The notes under the pieces were generated by a model that saw only the letters and a list, made by a program, of their open reading frames with translations, searched no databases and had not been told where the DNA came from. DNA of 64,000 nt, taken from Puffinus mauretanicus. Taxonomy: Eukaryota; Chordata; Aves; Procellariiformes; Procellariidae. The position numbers and the translations under genes were made by a program. Positions 45,275-57,340 of this stretch are shown one piece after another. The stretch covers positions 248,001 through 312,000 of the forward strand of contig JAJKFH010000246.1 of assembly GCA_023333565.1 (NCBI GenBank), read 5' to 3'. Position 1 is the stretch's first letter; each line of letters starts with the position of its first letter.

Positions 45275-46976
45275 GTAAGTATCACCACCATCTGCACAAG
45301 TTTTCTGCTGTTCAGAGCAGATGCACACCAAATTTTTTCCTCCCGAAGTTAAAATTCACAAAACCGTACATCCCTGCGCTTAAACTTCAGCTCCAGACAG
45401 AGACCAAGAAATACCTAAATCCAGACAGCAGCAGTTGCTTATGTATTATTGATTCTCAGTCCTACATTTGCTTTAAGCGCAGATCAGTTTAATCCAGGTG
45501 AGCAGAAAGGAAACACAAGGGGGAAAATTCTCAACTTCTTGTTCAGAGAGGTATTTTCTACCTGTCTTTGGGTAGGCAGCCCGCAATTGTCTCCCACGAG
45601 GGACTGAGGAGTGCAGTCCTGCTGCCTTGCAGGGAGCCTCGTGCTCTCAAATCTCCTGAGCGCTTTGGAAAAATCACCTGCAGAAACATTAAGCTTGTGC
45701 TTTTGAAACTGCTTCTTAAGAGATCTGAATGCTCACTTCCTATTAATTTTCAGTCGTTTCAAAGCCCCTGGAAAGCCAGCAAACCTAGTTCCCAAGGGAT
45801 CCCCTGAGTGGGGACAACTTTGCGCAAACAGCTGCCTCTGAAAGCGATTTGTCAGCTGCCACAGACCTGCAGGACGTACCCGTGCTGCCATGACCAGCTT
45901 GGTTTTAGAGCGGCCTCGGGTGCTACAGGAACAACAGAAGTTACCTAATATTGAATATTTCAGACTATCATCTCATCAATTAACTAACGACTAGTGGGAG
46001 ATAAGCCTTTTGGCATTTTCCCTCCAGTTGTGGGCACCGAACTCTTGGGAAACAAATGCTGGAATACCTCAGAAATGGTTATCCCCAACACGGCGCTGCA
46101 GCATCCCCTCAGCTAGATGTACAGCCAGCCTGGCCTTCATGCTAACGCAACAGCTACGCCCTGCAACGTCACCCTTCACAGCAGAGCCTGACGCAGCCCC
46201 TAACAAGCCGACTCCAGCCCTGGCAGCAGCATGGCTGCCTTGTCGTGGATGAACAAGCACCCGCAGCCCCTGGCGTGGGAGCTCTCCCCACACTGAGCCC
46301 CAAAGCCTTGCTACAAAGCCATGTTAACATGCAACCCTGCTCCCATATCCATCTGAGGGGCAGGGATTATTAAGGGAGGCCGCAGTCATGCTCTACCGAG
46401 AGGAAAAGGCCCATCCTGCTTATCCAAAGAGTGAGGCAAGGCAAAACTGTCTACAATACCTCGATAATGGGTTCAACACCATTTCCAGGATTAGAGCACG
46501 CCACTCTGCGTGGCGCTGAATTATGTGGAGAGAGCAAGTGTGCTGCAGGAAGCCTTATAGCAACAATTACAGAAAATACAGAACTTACCAAAATTCTTGA
46601 CCTTGTTTTTATTATCTGATAGCCCAACAGAAGTCAAATTGAAGAAGGTACTTTTTGATGCTTTGTATGTATGAAGAAAATAAACAAATGTTCAGTAATT
46701 ATAATAGCTAACAAGCAAGGCTCAACCATCTAAACACTTGCCAAACTGTGAAATAAGTTACCCTTTAACCTTTGTTTCTATTTTATATGCTTTACAGCTA
46801 TAATTTGTAGCAGAGATACAGTAGATGAAGCCGTACTAGTTGATACTTGAAATGTAGTATTATCATTAGAAAAAATACATTTGAAAGGAGTCAATTAAGA
46901 TTTTTAGAAAGCATGCCCCAAAATTAAAGCTATCTAAACATCTTCTGTTACAGACTCGTCCAATTTGAGGAATTTT
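45275..46976. other. unassigned stretch
   Basis: Moderately GC-rich at 45.5-46.4 kb, without a recognised gene or repeat. Confidence 0.35.
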
Positions 46977-46990
46977 GTTGCCAAGGCAAC
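46977..46990. promoter_or_regulatory. RFX X-box-like site
   Basis: GTTGCCAAGGCAAC is a fully symmetrical pair of RFX half-sites (GTTGCC and GGCAAC) with a two-base spacer, an excellent match to the X-box consensus that controls ciliary and MHC class II genes. The next 450 bp stays free of stop codons in one minus frame and keeps several CpGs in AT-rich DNA, which may point to constraint. Whether it is bound cannot be seen here. Confidence 0.4.
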
Positions 46991-49074
46991 CTGGTCGCAG
47001 TGTATCTTGGACAGTTCAGACCATGCTTGCTGTTTTAAATAGAAATGCCATCCATTTAACGCACAGCTGATTTTTAGCAAAAGGTATATATGTGTAATAC
47101 ATACCGACAAACCACGTATTTGTTTTGCGTTAAGAAGCCAATACGCTCGTGTAATACTTGCAGAGGCTAATGTGAAGTGTAAATCTAAGGACGAGTGAAC
47201 AAAAATGTAATGGTGCCGAAATAGCAGTAAAGCCTGATTAGCTGGGTGGGATTGGCAGCTGCATAGAGAGCCCTCCATGTATGAAATGGTCCTGCTGATC
47301 TTATCATAGAGATGTAAGAAATAATAAAGCAGCAGTAGAGGGGAGTGTATACAGCTATTTTGCATTGCTTCATTATACCCAATTAGAAACTGGCCGAGCA
47401 AGTGAATCAAATGACTTTACATTGCCACTTGAAGAGCTACTGGCTAAAGACAGAACCATGCAGGTGCGCGAAAAGATTTCCCCATAAAAAACACTCCTTC
47501 AATTCTAGACCTAATGTTTTCTTCAGGAGTTGGAAGTGCTAGCAAACGGTGTGGGGTGACACATCATTGCTGGATCCCTTGGCAAAGGCATCACTGGAAA
47601 ACATCCTGGCAGTGGCCAAGTACAGAAAAACTAGGAGATGTTCAGTGCAAGGCTCAGTACCTTCTGTACAGGTAGGTATAGCAGGTGATGATTTCTGTGA
47701 AGATATTAAAATTTCCTGGCAAAGCTGCCCAAAAGATGTAGAGGTATACAACATTCAATTCTAGCTAAACATTTCAAATCTTGGCCTGAAACAAGAGGTG
47801 CTCCTGCCTGATCCATAATGGAACAAAGAGGAACAAAGCTCAACAAAAGATGTATACGACGGCCTGTATTGATCAGTCATTTGGATGGTATATTTGGTGT
47901 TGCATTACCAGACAAAAACCCCTCACTCACTGCTTGGTTGCAGTCTTGTCATTGCTAAATATCAGCAAGTTCACCTGAAGAAGTTGGAGCAGAGGGACTA
48001 CAAGACCTCCGAGAAGAGGTTGGGCTTAAGTAACCACAATGACTGGTGGGAATTGTACTGATGGGCACTGCCTACATTGAAAAAACGGGCACTGGAACAG
48101 TTGAGCTGACAAGGGAGAATCAACTTTTGTGTGAGGTTCTACATTCAAAGTAGACACATGATCTTTACAAATGTGTCACTTAGCCAAGCGATGCCAAGCT
48201 AAATGCTTTTCAGAAGGCATGTACCTGTTTAGCCCTTTGAATCACTACCAAATCCCATGTACTGCCTTTGCAGGCGGAGGCTTTCCACATGGAAGACAGG
48301 AAGAAATGGATAGTACTGACGGAGGAGAAAATCCTTAACCTAACTCTGCCTGGCATGTTTTTAAATGGCAAATTCTGCTTTCATACATCCTGTTAGTTGT
48401 GGGAAGACTTGTGTATCTTAAAAGACGTCAAGAGACTCAAGGCTGTTGTAGGCAGAACGAGGGAGAAACTTCAGAGATTGTACCCCCCTGTGTGAGCATG
48501 TTAAATGCAGTGTAAGACCTCACAAGAGTGGTGACGTTCCAGAAATACTTATATTATTTTCCAGTTAGTTTTATATACTGTTACATATTTTATGCCTAAT
48601 ACTTGGATAATGGACAGTAGTCGCGCAAGTTTAAGTAGCTGGGCTTAGCTGCAAGCATCATTCCAGCAATTAAGCCATTTCCCCAAATCTATAAGTTCTA
48701 CTTCAGAGTTGTTTGGGTGACAGGGAACCATCGATTCTCCCTTCTACAGAAAGCTTGCAAAGCAAATCAATAGGACTGTACATTTGGAGGTCTCTGACAC
48801 AAAAAAAAAAAAAAACCACCACCCACAAACAAAACCAACCAAAAAACCCCACCTGCCATAAATAATACCGTGCTAAGATAAAAGTTTGCTTTGGAACAAG
48901 ATTATGCTAAGACACTGAATTAATTGAACTGATTTATTGCCACTTGAAAAAGGTAGTAAATGATGTTGACCTCAGCTTTTGTGCCCACAAATACCATTAT
49001 CTAACCATGTTTATTTTGCTCCTTGTAATTTTTTTATTTGTTTAAAAGCCTTATCTGCTAATAAAACTCATACA
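46991..49074. other. unassigned stretch
   Basis: No gene is supported. A 158-codon minus-strand frame at 46934-47410 is unusually long for AT-rich DNA but has no recognisable domain. A splice-flanked 145-bp open segment at 47527-47671 has a Trp/His-rich, unlikely peptide. An A-run followed by an AC-rich stretch lies at 48801-48850. Confidence 0.35.
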
Positions 49075-49165
49075 TTTATAATAATTCTCCCATCCTGCAC
49101 TGCAGATAAGGAGCACAGACACAAGGAGTATTGAGAAATTTAGTAGAGGTAAGTGACTAATTAGA
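49075..49165 (-). mobile_element. possible MIR fragment, antisense
   Basis: TAATAATTCTCCCATCCTGC, then CAGATAAGGAGCACAGACAC, then GAGGTAAGTGACT follows the order of antisense MIR (an AT/CCC block, CAGATGAGGAAACTGAGGC, then GAGGTTAAGTGACT). The same stretch also looks like a 43-bp exon with acceptor and GTAAGT donor (49107-49149). The MIR reading explains both splice-like motifs and is preferred. Confidence 0.4.
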
Positions 49166-50427
49166 TTATGACATACACATTGGTTAAATAATTTATGATC
49201 CTCAGAGCACAGATAAGCAAACTGTTCATTTCGAATAAAGAAGATTTAACTTTCACTCCTCCTTTGATCTGAACTGAATCCTTCCACAGATTATTTATCA
49301 GTTGATTGAATCTTGTAGGGAGAGGGGGGTTCTGACCTCTGCTTATTTATTCCATTTTGCTATTTAACTTCAGTTTGCTAGAAAAAACAAGGACAAGGCT
49401 GTGACAGTTCACAGAGATGCAATTTGTCTTTTGAACTTAGCTTGGCATCTGTTAGGCACACAAAGAAACAAAAGAAACTGCATAAATATTCATCAGCAAA
49501 GAAGTCAAGCACGATGCTGGATTTGAAGCATTATATGTTATTTTTGTAATGATAATAGTGATTCATCAGCCCTAATGATATCTCAGTACATTGCCTGACT
49601 GATCTTTTACTCGTGTGAGTATAATTTATTTTTCCATTTTATGTCCTGCCTATCATTTGTTCCCAAAATATGGAAGTACATTTACATAATAGAATTCTGC
49701 TCAGTGGTACTGGACAGGTTGGAGGTTTTTCTTTCAGGTAATGACAGCAGTATCAGCTCGTTCTTCCCTTCTCATTTGAATAAAGCCTATAACGTGACAA
49801 GTGGAAGATGGCACTGCCTTACAACTGGCTAATTGGGGGAGGAATTACGGTGTAGGCATTAGGTAGCACGGACTCAGCTTTGAAACCCATCATCACCTCT
49901 TGAGAAAAAATACTTTTTCAGCCTACTTTCAAAAGCCAGCTTTATTTGTCAACTCTGTTTATCCTTGTAAATGAATCTTTTAATGACTTGTTTTTCTGGA
50001 TTGTATATCTGCCAGAACACAGAGAAAAACTATCCCATCTTACAAAAAGGCACAGTTCAACTTAATGCCTTAGCACTACAGATATCCCAGCTGGGAATTT
50101 TAACACATTGAAGAAAGTAACATTTTTAAAAGCACAATAGGGTCCTCTGCCTGACTGACTTTCAGTAGGTACCTAAATCACTCAGGGTCTTTTGCATGTA
50201 TGCCTGAAATCCCCTGAAAGCTGATGGGGGAAGGATATCTAATTTTTTTTAGACACAAGAAAAATTCCAACCTGGGCTCATAAAACTACAAATATTCTAC
50301 AATGCGTAACAAAAATGCCTACAAATCATCTGGGTTCCATTTAAAACGTGAACTGAGGGCTTGCTTGATTTGTTGGAAGAAGGCAAAGGGAGGAACACAC
50401 AAATGCTTTGTTGTAGTTTCCCTCTAG
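49166..50427. other. unassigned stretch
   Basis: This is AT-rich DNA with no recognised feature. Confidence 0.35.
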
Positions 50428-50573
50428 TCAAAGCATTGCAAAAAGATTGGGACAGATTTTATTCAAAAGAAAGGAGCCCTTCCTCCTCCTTCCAAAAGGA
50501 AGTGGAGATATTACTTGAAACCACCAAATATGCAAGAAAAGTCTCCTCAAGACAAGCCGCAAGGAGCAAGTGA
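50428..50573 (+). CDS. weak candidate terminal exon
   Basis: After an acceptor-like TAGTTTCCCTCTAG the sequence is open for 47 codons to a TGA at 50571-50573, starting with two spare bases. The peptide is hydrophilic and protein-like (KALQKDWDRFYSKERSPSSS, then EVEILLETTKYARK). No AATAAA lies close behind, and the frame also runs upstream of the acceptor. It may be chance. Confidence 0.15.
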
Positions 50574-51411
50574 AGATGACAACTGGAGCACCAAAAGGTC
50601 TGCCAAGAGCTGAGCTACAACTCAGCTCTCAGGTCTCACCTGCCAGGCTCGGGAAACCTCCCAGTCCCTGAGAGCAGATAACGGATCAGCCCGACTCAGG
50701 GCTGGCCTTTTACGATTCCCCTCCTTTTAGGATTGAATTGCGCTCACTGTGAGGACAGCCAAGCACACGAACAAGGGCTTAGAGGGGCTGTGAGACCTCA
50801 GACCTCAGGGGTTTTCAAGTCCCAACGGGACAAAGACCCGAGCAAACGTGCCTGGATGCGGCGCTCGCCTTGCTCTGAGTGGGAGCTCAACCGCCCCCCT
50901 CCAGCCTCACGCTTTCTAAAGGATCACAGCACACAAGTCAGCAACAGAGAAATCCAGTAAGTTTCTGCCATTGTGATTCAACTCCCCAGTATTTAAAGTA
51001 CAGGTTGAGTGATTTTGGAATCACTGTAAAATGCCACTTCTTGCCGAAAAGAAAGGAGATTTTGATGGGCCGTGTTGGCAAGTTCTCTTCATTTTAGCCT
51101 GCGGTCTCTTGGGAGATGCTTTCCCTAGCAGTCTTCTCCTGCCCAAACTCACTCCCTCAAAACCCATTCTTTCCAGTCTCATGGTTCGTCCTCAAGGTAC
51201 ATCCAGCAACACCGGGTCGCAGGGGTCCCTAGCAAACACCATCCTTGTGGCTCCTTTCACCTACCCTTTGCTGAACTCTGACCGGCGCCAGCTACATTGC
51301 TTTGAACTGGATGGAGCATCTTGCATAATTAATACACATCCCTTTCCCTCTGCTTATTTCAGAGGACATTTTTGCTTATCGCTTGCTTGGTTAGGAACCA
51401 TGAAACCAAAC
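50574..51411. other. unassigned stretch
   Basis: Nothing is recognised. A strong acceptor-like tract (CCCTTTCCCTCTGCTTATTTCAG) ends near 51360. Confidence 0.3.
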
Positions 51412-51462
51412 AAAGTAGGTCTGGAAGGGACCCCATGGGGTCATCTCATTCATTACCCCTTC
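51412..51462 (-). mobile_element. possible short CR1 remnant
   Basis: GGTCTGGAAGGGACCCCATG followed by GGGTCATCTCATTCATTACC resembles the antisense CR1 3' UTR core. It is short and diverged. Confidence 0.3.
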
Positions 51463-54400
51463 CCTACGGCCTACAGAGTTAATAATGGAACGACGAGCTT
51501 GCAAACTCCAGCTGCCAGGCTTTGAAAGTTTGGCTTCTCCTAAAGAAGAACGTTGCTCTTGTCAACATGGGAGAGTCTGCATGTGCTTGCTGATCTGTGC
51601 AGATTAATTTTAAAGCGTACACTGTGCTCAGATGGCCCACTGCTACCATTATATGCATCAGTAAGTTTCATATTATGCAACTACCAGCACTTATGTTCAA
51701 AGAAAGCACTTTTTACTCATGACAAAAGGTAGTTGCTAAGCTCTCATTAAAAGACAAAAGCGATGAAAGATTGGTCCTTGTGCAGCATCATCTTCTGCCT
51801 ATTCTGTTAAAAAATATTTATTATATTGAGGAATGCATCGTTAATTTTCTGCACACCTCTCTCATGTAGCACAGCTGATTTCCAATGCATGTCTTCATTG
51901 GATTTGACTGCTCAGTGAGTTTTAGCCATTATCAAATACTTCTTTCACTGCACAGCTTCTCTATAGGTCATTCCTCTGAAGACACATCCATACGTGAAAA
52001 ACACTGTTGTCTTTTCTCTCTTCCTTGTTTGATTTAGTATTAATTTTCTGGTCATTCCCACCCCTGTAAAGATGAATTTAGAGATATTATGTAACAAGGA
52101 GCTGAGATATCTGAGCATGAACAGGATCTGTTCCCTCCCAAGAAGGTTATGTGTATTAAGTCCAGTCCCGGGAGAGTCAGAGCAGTCACAAAACTGTTTT
52201 AAACAGGAATGTGGACACCAAAGTCCTACAGGATATCAGCAGCTAAAGGCCGACAAAGATGACAGGCAATCTGCAATACCACAGAGACCCTGAGGTAGCT
52301 AATTTGGATACAGCTACACAGGGTCACGCATCAGCTCTGAGACAAATTAGCAATGTAGCCTCAGGCTTTAGCCAGTACAGCCTAAAACAGGACGGGAGTA
52401 GATGTGAGCTGTGTGGGCCCCGAGGAATGGTTGCCTGTTTCTTGTAGCTCGCTATGTCCCAAAACTTATGGAAGAAGTACTTGACACTGAGGTAGGCAAA
52501 GGCATAGTCATCATTTCAGCTAACTGGAGAGCAGTGTCAGTGATTGAGGAGGCATCGGGCACAACAGCATTTCTGTACCCACAGTGCCAGCTGCAACGTC
52601 CTTTGGGACCTTTCCAGACACATCTGCCTCAAAAAAGCTAGGATGTCTTACATGTAAAAGCAAGAGTGAATTTTGCTTGATTAGAAGCGAACTCTTTGTG
52701 AGGGCTCTGCAATAATGGGAACCTGGGAAATGCCCAGGGACCTGTGAAATCCTCCAGTTGCATTTGCTGCTCTTGACTATTCAGCTGCTGCAGCAGCAAT
52801 GTATAGCACCGACCTATACAGAACAATGTTTACATACTGGTGTGAATGCACAGACACCTCCCACCTACACACACACTTCAAAGAGACGGCACAGAAAAGC
52901 TGGACCACAGACTAAAATGCTTTGCGTTCAGCAGCAAAACCCACCAACTTGTAGCGCTCCCTGGAACACCAGCAAATACCCTACAAATTACCCTTTATGT
53001 TGTGAACATAGGTGGTGTGGAAGCAGCTTTCACGTCTGGTGTCCCCATTCAGGCAGCAGGGAAGGACACAAGACAGGCTGTTGACGTGGCCGATTGATCC
53101 TCTGTCCGTGTCATTTCCAGCACATATCATTGATTACTTCTTCCATGCTTTTTAAAGTGTGCACAATTCTTGTGCGATCCCCCTCACTTGTTTTTAATTT
53201 TGGCAAAAACAGTGGCTTCTCTTTTTTGCTTATTACAAATAATGATGTTTTGCTGCCTCATAACATGCTGAAAACTTTTTACTACAGGTGAAAGTTTGCT
53301 TTGAATGCATCCATCCAAATAAAAATCTCAGCAGTTAAAACACACTATACTATTCCACAGTTTTAAATGACCAGTCTCAGACCCCAATTTCTAGAGTAAT
53401 TAAGAATCACTGGAAAAATTCTTGCAGGACTGATCTACAAAAATAGAGGGGTAGGGTAAAGTATGGAGAAATACGCAGGGTACAAGAAGAAAACCACTGA
53501 TAATACGGTATATACTGTATATACTTCTATACATAAAGGCAATGTTAGCTTTCATTGATAATGAAGGATATTCCTAATTTATTAGTGAATGCCAGCCTCC
53601 CATCTTTTCCATTTTCCCATCAGATTATAATGTAAAATTATACTTTATGGGTATGTATCCTCAACTCTGGCCTAACGGGTAAGCAAGACTAAAATCTAGA
53701 TTTAATAACAGAGCGGTACTATGCCAAGATGTGATCAGGATCAGCAGACGTTCCTGACAGAAACCTTCCTCAAACAAGAAATCATGATTTCCAGCCAGTA
53801 AAATCTTTTTTTTTTTTTTTTATGAAGCAACTAAGCGACCTCTCATTCTTAGGGAAAGCTATCTGTAAAAGCTGTATAACACTTTTATCTGTAAAGTGGC
53901 TTACCATCATTTGGTATAACACATTCCAGACAAACAGTTTGTTAACAGCCAAATGAGTTTATGATGAACAGTTGAGTTAAAGTACAACTTGAAAAGAAGA
54001 GTATGTAGCAGTAACACAAAGCATACACAGAAGTAGCCTGAGCAGCAAAATCCTTGTCATGGAAATGTTGGCAATTGATCAGAAAATCCTGCATTTTACT
54101 GAACCCTACCTGCTCATTTGTAGGAGCTGATACGTATGATTGTAGCAGGTTAGTCATTCTGCATGGGAAGGGCTTTGAGAGCATTTCATTGCCAGAGCTG
54201 TCTACTCCTGTGTCTATGCATATTTTGAGCCACATGTCTTCTTTCACAGAGGTGGATTTTATGAGTTCAAATGATATTTTGTTTTAAATCCTCATTTAAA
54301 AAATAGTTACAATTTTAAATGATAAACAAAGAAAAGTTACAGAGAGATCACTGTTGTATTTGCAATAAGTTTCTTTCATGGATACTTAAGTACTTAAGAT

Positions 54401-55110
54401 TAACTTTAAAGCCTAGTCTAAGCTAGGCTTAGACTACAGGTCCAGGCACGTGATGGAGAAGGATTGAGGGAAAATAATTTAGCAGTATTCACTGTCAGCA
54501 CACTACCAGCCTTGAAAGCAATGAGGAAGCAATGGAAAGCCTCACAAACTACAAAGCAAAGATAAACAGATGAAACAGTTAATACACATTCCTTCCACAG
54601 ATTCCACACATAAGATGTAGATTGAGAGCTACTCTGTGAACCTGCAAAGAAAACTTATACTGCTCTATCTGGAAGCAAAGATTTATTTTGATGCTGATAG
54701 TGCAAGTTGTAATACTTCCTAGCTGACTGCGATGTAAGAAAACAGCATTTTCTTTGGGCTTTGCTACAGCTGAAGTAACTGCATGCTGTGTACACAGACT
54801 TTGTTTTGCTTAGATGAACAGGGTGCATATAGCATTGTCTCCCTTCCTTTCTTACCCCACTCCCCACATTACAAGGTGATGTAAATTCAGTCACACCCTT
54901 GATTACTGTGGATGGAATACTGCAAACATGGAGGTGTGAGACAACGTAAAATGAAGCTGTGAGTGATACAGTAATAAAAGACAGAGCATTACAGAGGCAC
55001 AATTTCTCAGGAAAGAGATTAAAAGAGGAATGGTAGCCGCCTTCCCTTGCAGTCTTCCATGGCAAGAATACTTAAATAGTCAGTTGGTTGTGAACAATGT
55101 TGTGTGCATT
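51463..55110. other. unassigned AT-rich stretch
   Basis: No gene is recognised. It contains a near-perfect 17-bp palindrome (53508-53524) and a T-run (about 53801-53820). A splice-flanked 19-codon stretch ending at 51658 (LILKRTLCSDGPLLPLYAS) is noted but is too short to call. Confidence 0.35.
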
Positions 55111-55151
55111 GACCTAATGAAAAAGGAAGTGCAAGACCTAATGAAAAAGGA
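55111..55151. repeat. 24-bp period direct repeat
   Basis: GACCTAATGAAAAAGGA occurs at 55111-55127 and again at 55135-55151, a recent two-copy local duplication. Confidence 0.85.
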
Positions 55152-56792
55152 GGCTGAACACAAGCAATGTGGATGGTGAAGAAGTATTGAGCAAGTTACA
55201 GAGACCCCCCCCCGTCTCATGTCTGGCCAGTGAAATTGTGAACAAGAACCTGCTCAGCCCTGCTTTTAAGTATATTATTTTGTTACTCTGGTTTTTTAAG
55301 CTAGGGAAACTTGATGCTGTGTTAGCAGCATGCCTTTTAGTACTACAACAGCCTTGCCCCGGTTAGATCACAAAGGCAAGTTTTTTCAGAAGTAGCAAAA
55401 TCTAATTGCCAGCAAAATTCAATAGGAACGTGGATCTAGTTCCTGTAAAACGCCTTGGGAAATTTCCCTTAGTAAAACTGCAATCCAGTCCAATCCTCAG
55501 CAGCAAAAACAAATCCGCTGCTCTTCAAGGTTTTTGATTTCTGAACAGTTTCTAAAAGCCTGAGCTGAAGGAGTGACAACAAGAATCTTCCCATTGATTT
55601 GACTGACATCTTCCTCTACCCCGGGATCATCTCCCAGAGGACCATCTAGAACAAACACAGCATTTGGCTGCTCTATCAAGCACAGAAACCTCCAGTTAGA
55701 TAACAAATTCCATCAGGATCTCATGGTGACCTTTGCGACTTATGTGCAGTGCTCAGCACTTAAAAAAAAAAAAATCTAGCCACTGTGCAGAGAACAAATA
55801 AGGATTTACAAGCTTTTAGCAGAAAGGGGAGTAGGGAATTATCTAGGCATTAGCTGGAATCTGTAGAAACGTTTGCAATGTACATTATGCCAGAATCACC
55901 TACAGGGATGAGATCCTGCAAAATGGTTAAACTGTTGTACCTAAATCACTTAGATGGCTCTGAAACAAATGTCACCCATCACACATAAATAACAATTGGA
56001 AGCCTCACGGAGTCAGTGTAAAGAGGTAGCCATAGCGTGTTCTTGGATCAAATATAATGTGTTGATTCAAAGCAGAGGGTCACTCACTGCACAGTAATTA
56101 ACCTAGGAGGTTATCAGCAGTGATTTGTTCTGATACCCTATCATGCAGAATTGCGTGCTGCTCCACAGAACAGTACCGAAGAATCTGTTATCCACTATCA
56201 AATAGGCTTAACACCAGCCAAAAAATCCCAAAGTTATTTTCCACAGCAGGAGACAAACTGATCCCATACATTTTATTTTCCTGAGGAATTAGGTTTTAAA
56301 AGAATATTACCAGCACTGGACAAGAAAATGAACTATCAGGCGGAATGGTAGTTGTAACCAGACTGAAAAAGAAATTATTACACTGACTGGAAGACAGAAC
56401 AGGACTCACCAACTGGAAACAAAGAGAAGAGAGAACCGTACTTGGATAAATAGCTCAACCTTGCTGTTCAGTCTTCGATAGTTATTCTGCATGACCATCT
56501 GGAAATTCCTCTGTGGTAATTCCTTTTTAACAGTTCTATAATCACATCTTAATTTGTAATTTCTTAGAAGGATTAAAAGAAATGTTTTGCCTCTGCCAGT
56601 CCCATCTGTGCCCGTGCACATGCAGACCACGTACGGGCAAGGCACACGCAAAGGCCGGGGACGGTCACACCAGCCTGCCAAAGCCCGTACTGTCTGAGGG
56701 AAACTCTCCTTGAGAGTCTGCTTGCTGCATCTATAATCTCTTACCAGACTGCTTCCATATCAATACTGTTTTATCTTTAAGAAAACAGCCCG
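55152..56792. other. unassigned stretch
   Basis: I see no gene or repeat. Confidence 0.35.
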
Positions 56793-57190
56793 TGCAACAT
56801 CAGAGAATCCAAAGGCTTAGAGACACCCCAGAGATCATCCAGCCCTCAGGCAGGACAAGTCCTTTCTGTTATCCTGAGAACAGGTTTGATGCATCTTCGT
56901 GGAGATCTCCAGTCAGGCAGTCTTCTCCAAGAGCTATAGTCCTACCAGTAGAAAGTTTTCTAATGCTTAGCTTGATTTTTTTTTTTTTTTTTTTGCTCTG
57001 CAATTGGAGTCCCATTACTTTTTCTTGTATCCGCCATGAAAATGGAGATCAGATTTATTGTCTTCCTCACTGCAGCAGCCTTTTATTTATTTGGAGAGAT
57101 GTCCTCCATCATGTTCTCTCCTTTAGACGAAGTAATCCAATTTGTTCTCTCCTCCAAACTAAATAAACCCTTTCCTCACAGTAAAAAAAA
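56793..57190 (-). mobile_element. old CR1 LINE fragment with T-tract insertion
   Basis: The antisense order of an ancient CR1 is clear. AGAGATCATCCAGCC is followed by CAGGCAGGAC, then AAAGTTTTCTAATGCTTAGC, then GCAATTGGAGTCCCATTACT. After that come GGAGATCAGATTTATTGTCT, TGCAGCAGCCTTTTATTTAT and CCAAACTAAATAAACCC, which correspond to the CR1 segment just upstream of its conserved 3' end. A 19-base T-run (56976-56994) interrupts the element and may be a later expansion. Divergence is much higher than in the copies at 3994 and 21781, so this is the oldest clear CR1 here. No frame survives. Confidence 0.75.
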
Positions 57191-57304
57191 AACCAAACCA
57201 AAATGTTTTGCTAAGTGTCTCAATTGAATAAAAAAGAAAAAAATTGACATGAGGAGCTATTTTAAACTGAAATTTCAGATGTTTCAGCTAACAAAATGTT
57301 GAAA

Positions 57305-57340
57305 TTCAGTGCCTCAGATAATTTCAGTGCCTCAGATAAA
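57305..57340. repeat. 18-bp tandem duplication
   Basis: TTCAGTGCCTCAGATAAT is followed directly by a second copy differing only in its last base. The duplication looks recent. Confidence 0.9.

Noticed and set aside
46934..47410. 158-codon minus-strand frame as a protein gene
   Set aside because: No domain, no clear start context, no splice sites or polyadenylation signal. Kept only as an observation on the DNA.
47527..47671. 145-bp splice-flanked open segment
   Set aside because: Splice sites are good but the peptide is extremely rich in Trp and His, unlike real proteins.
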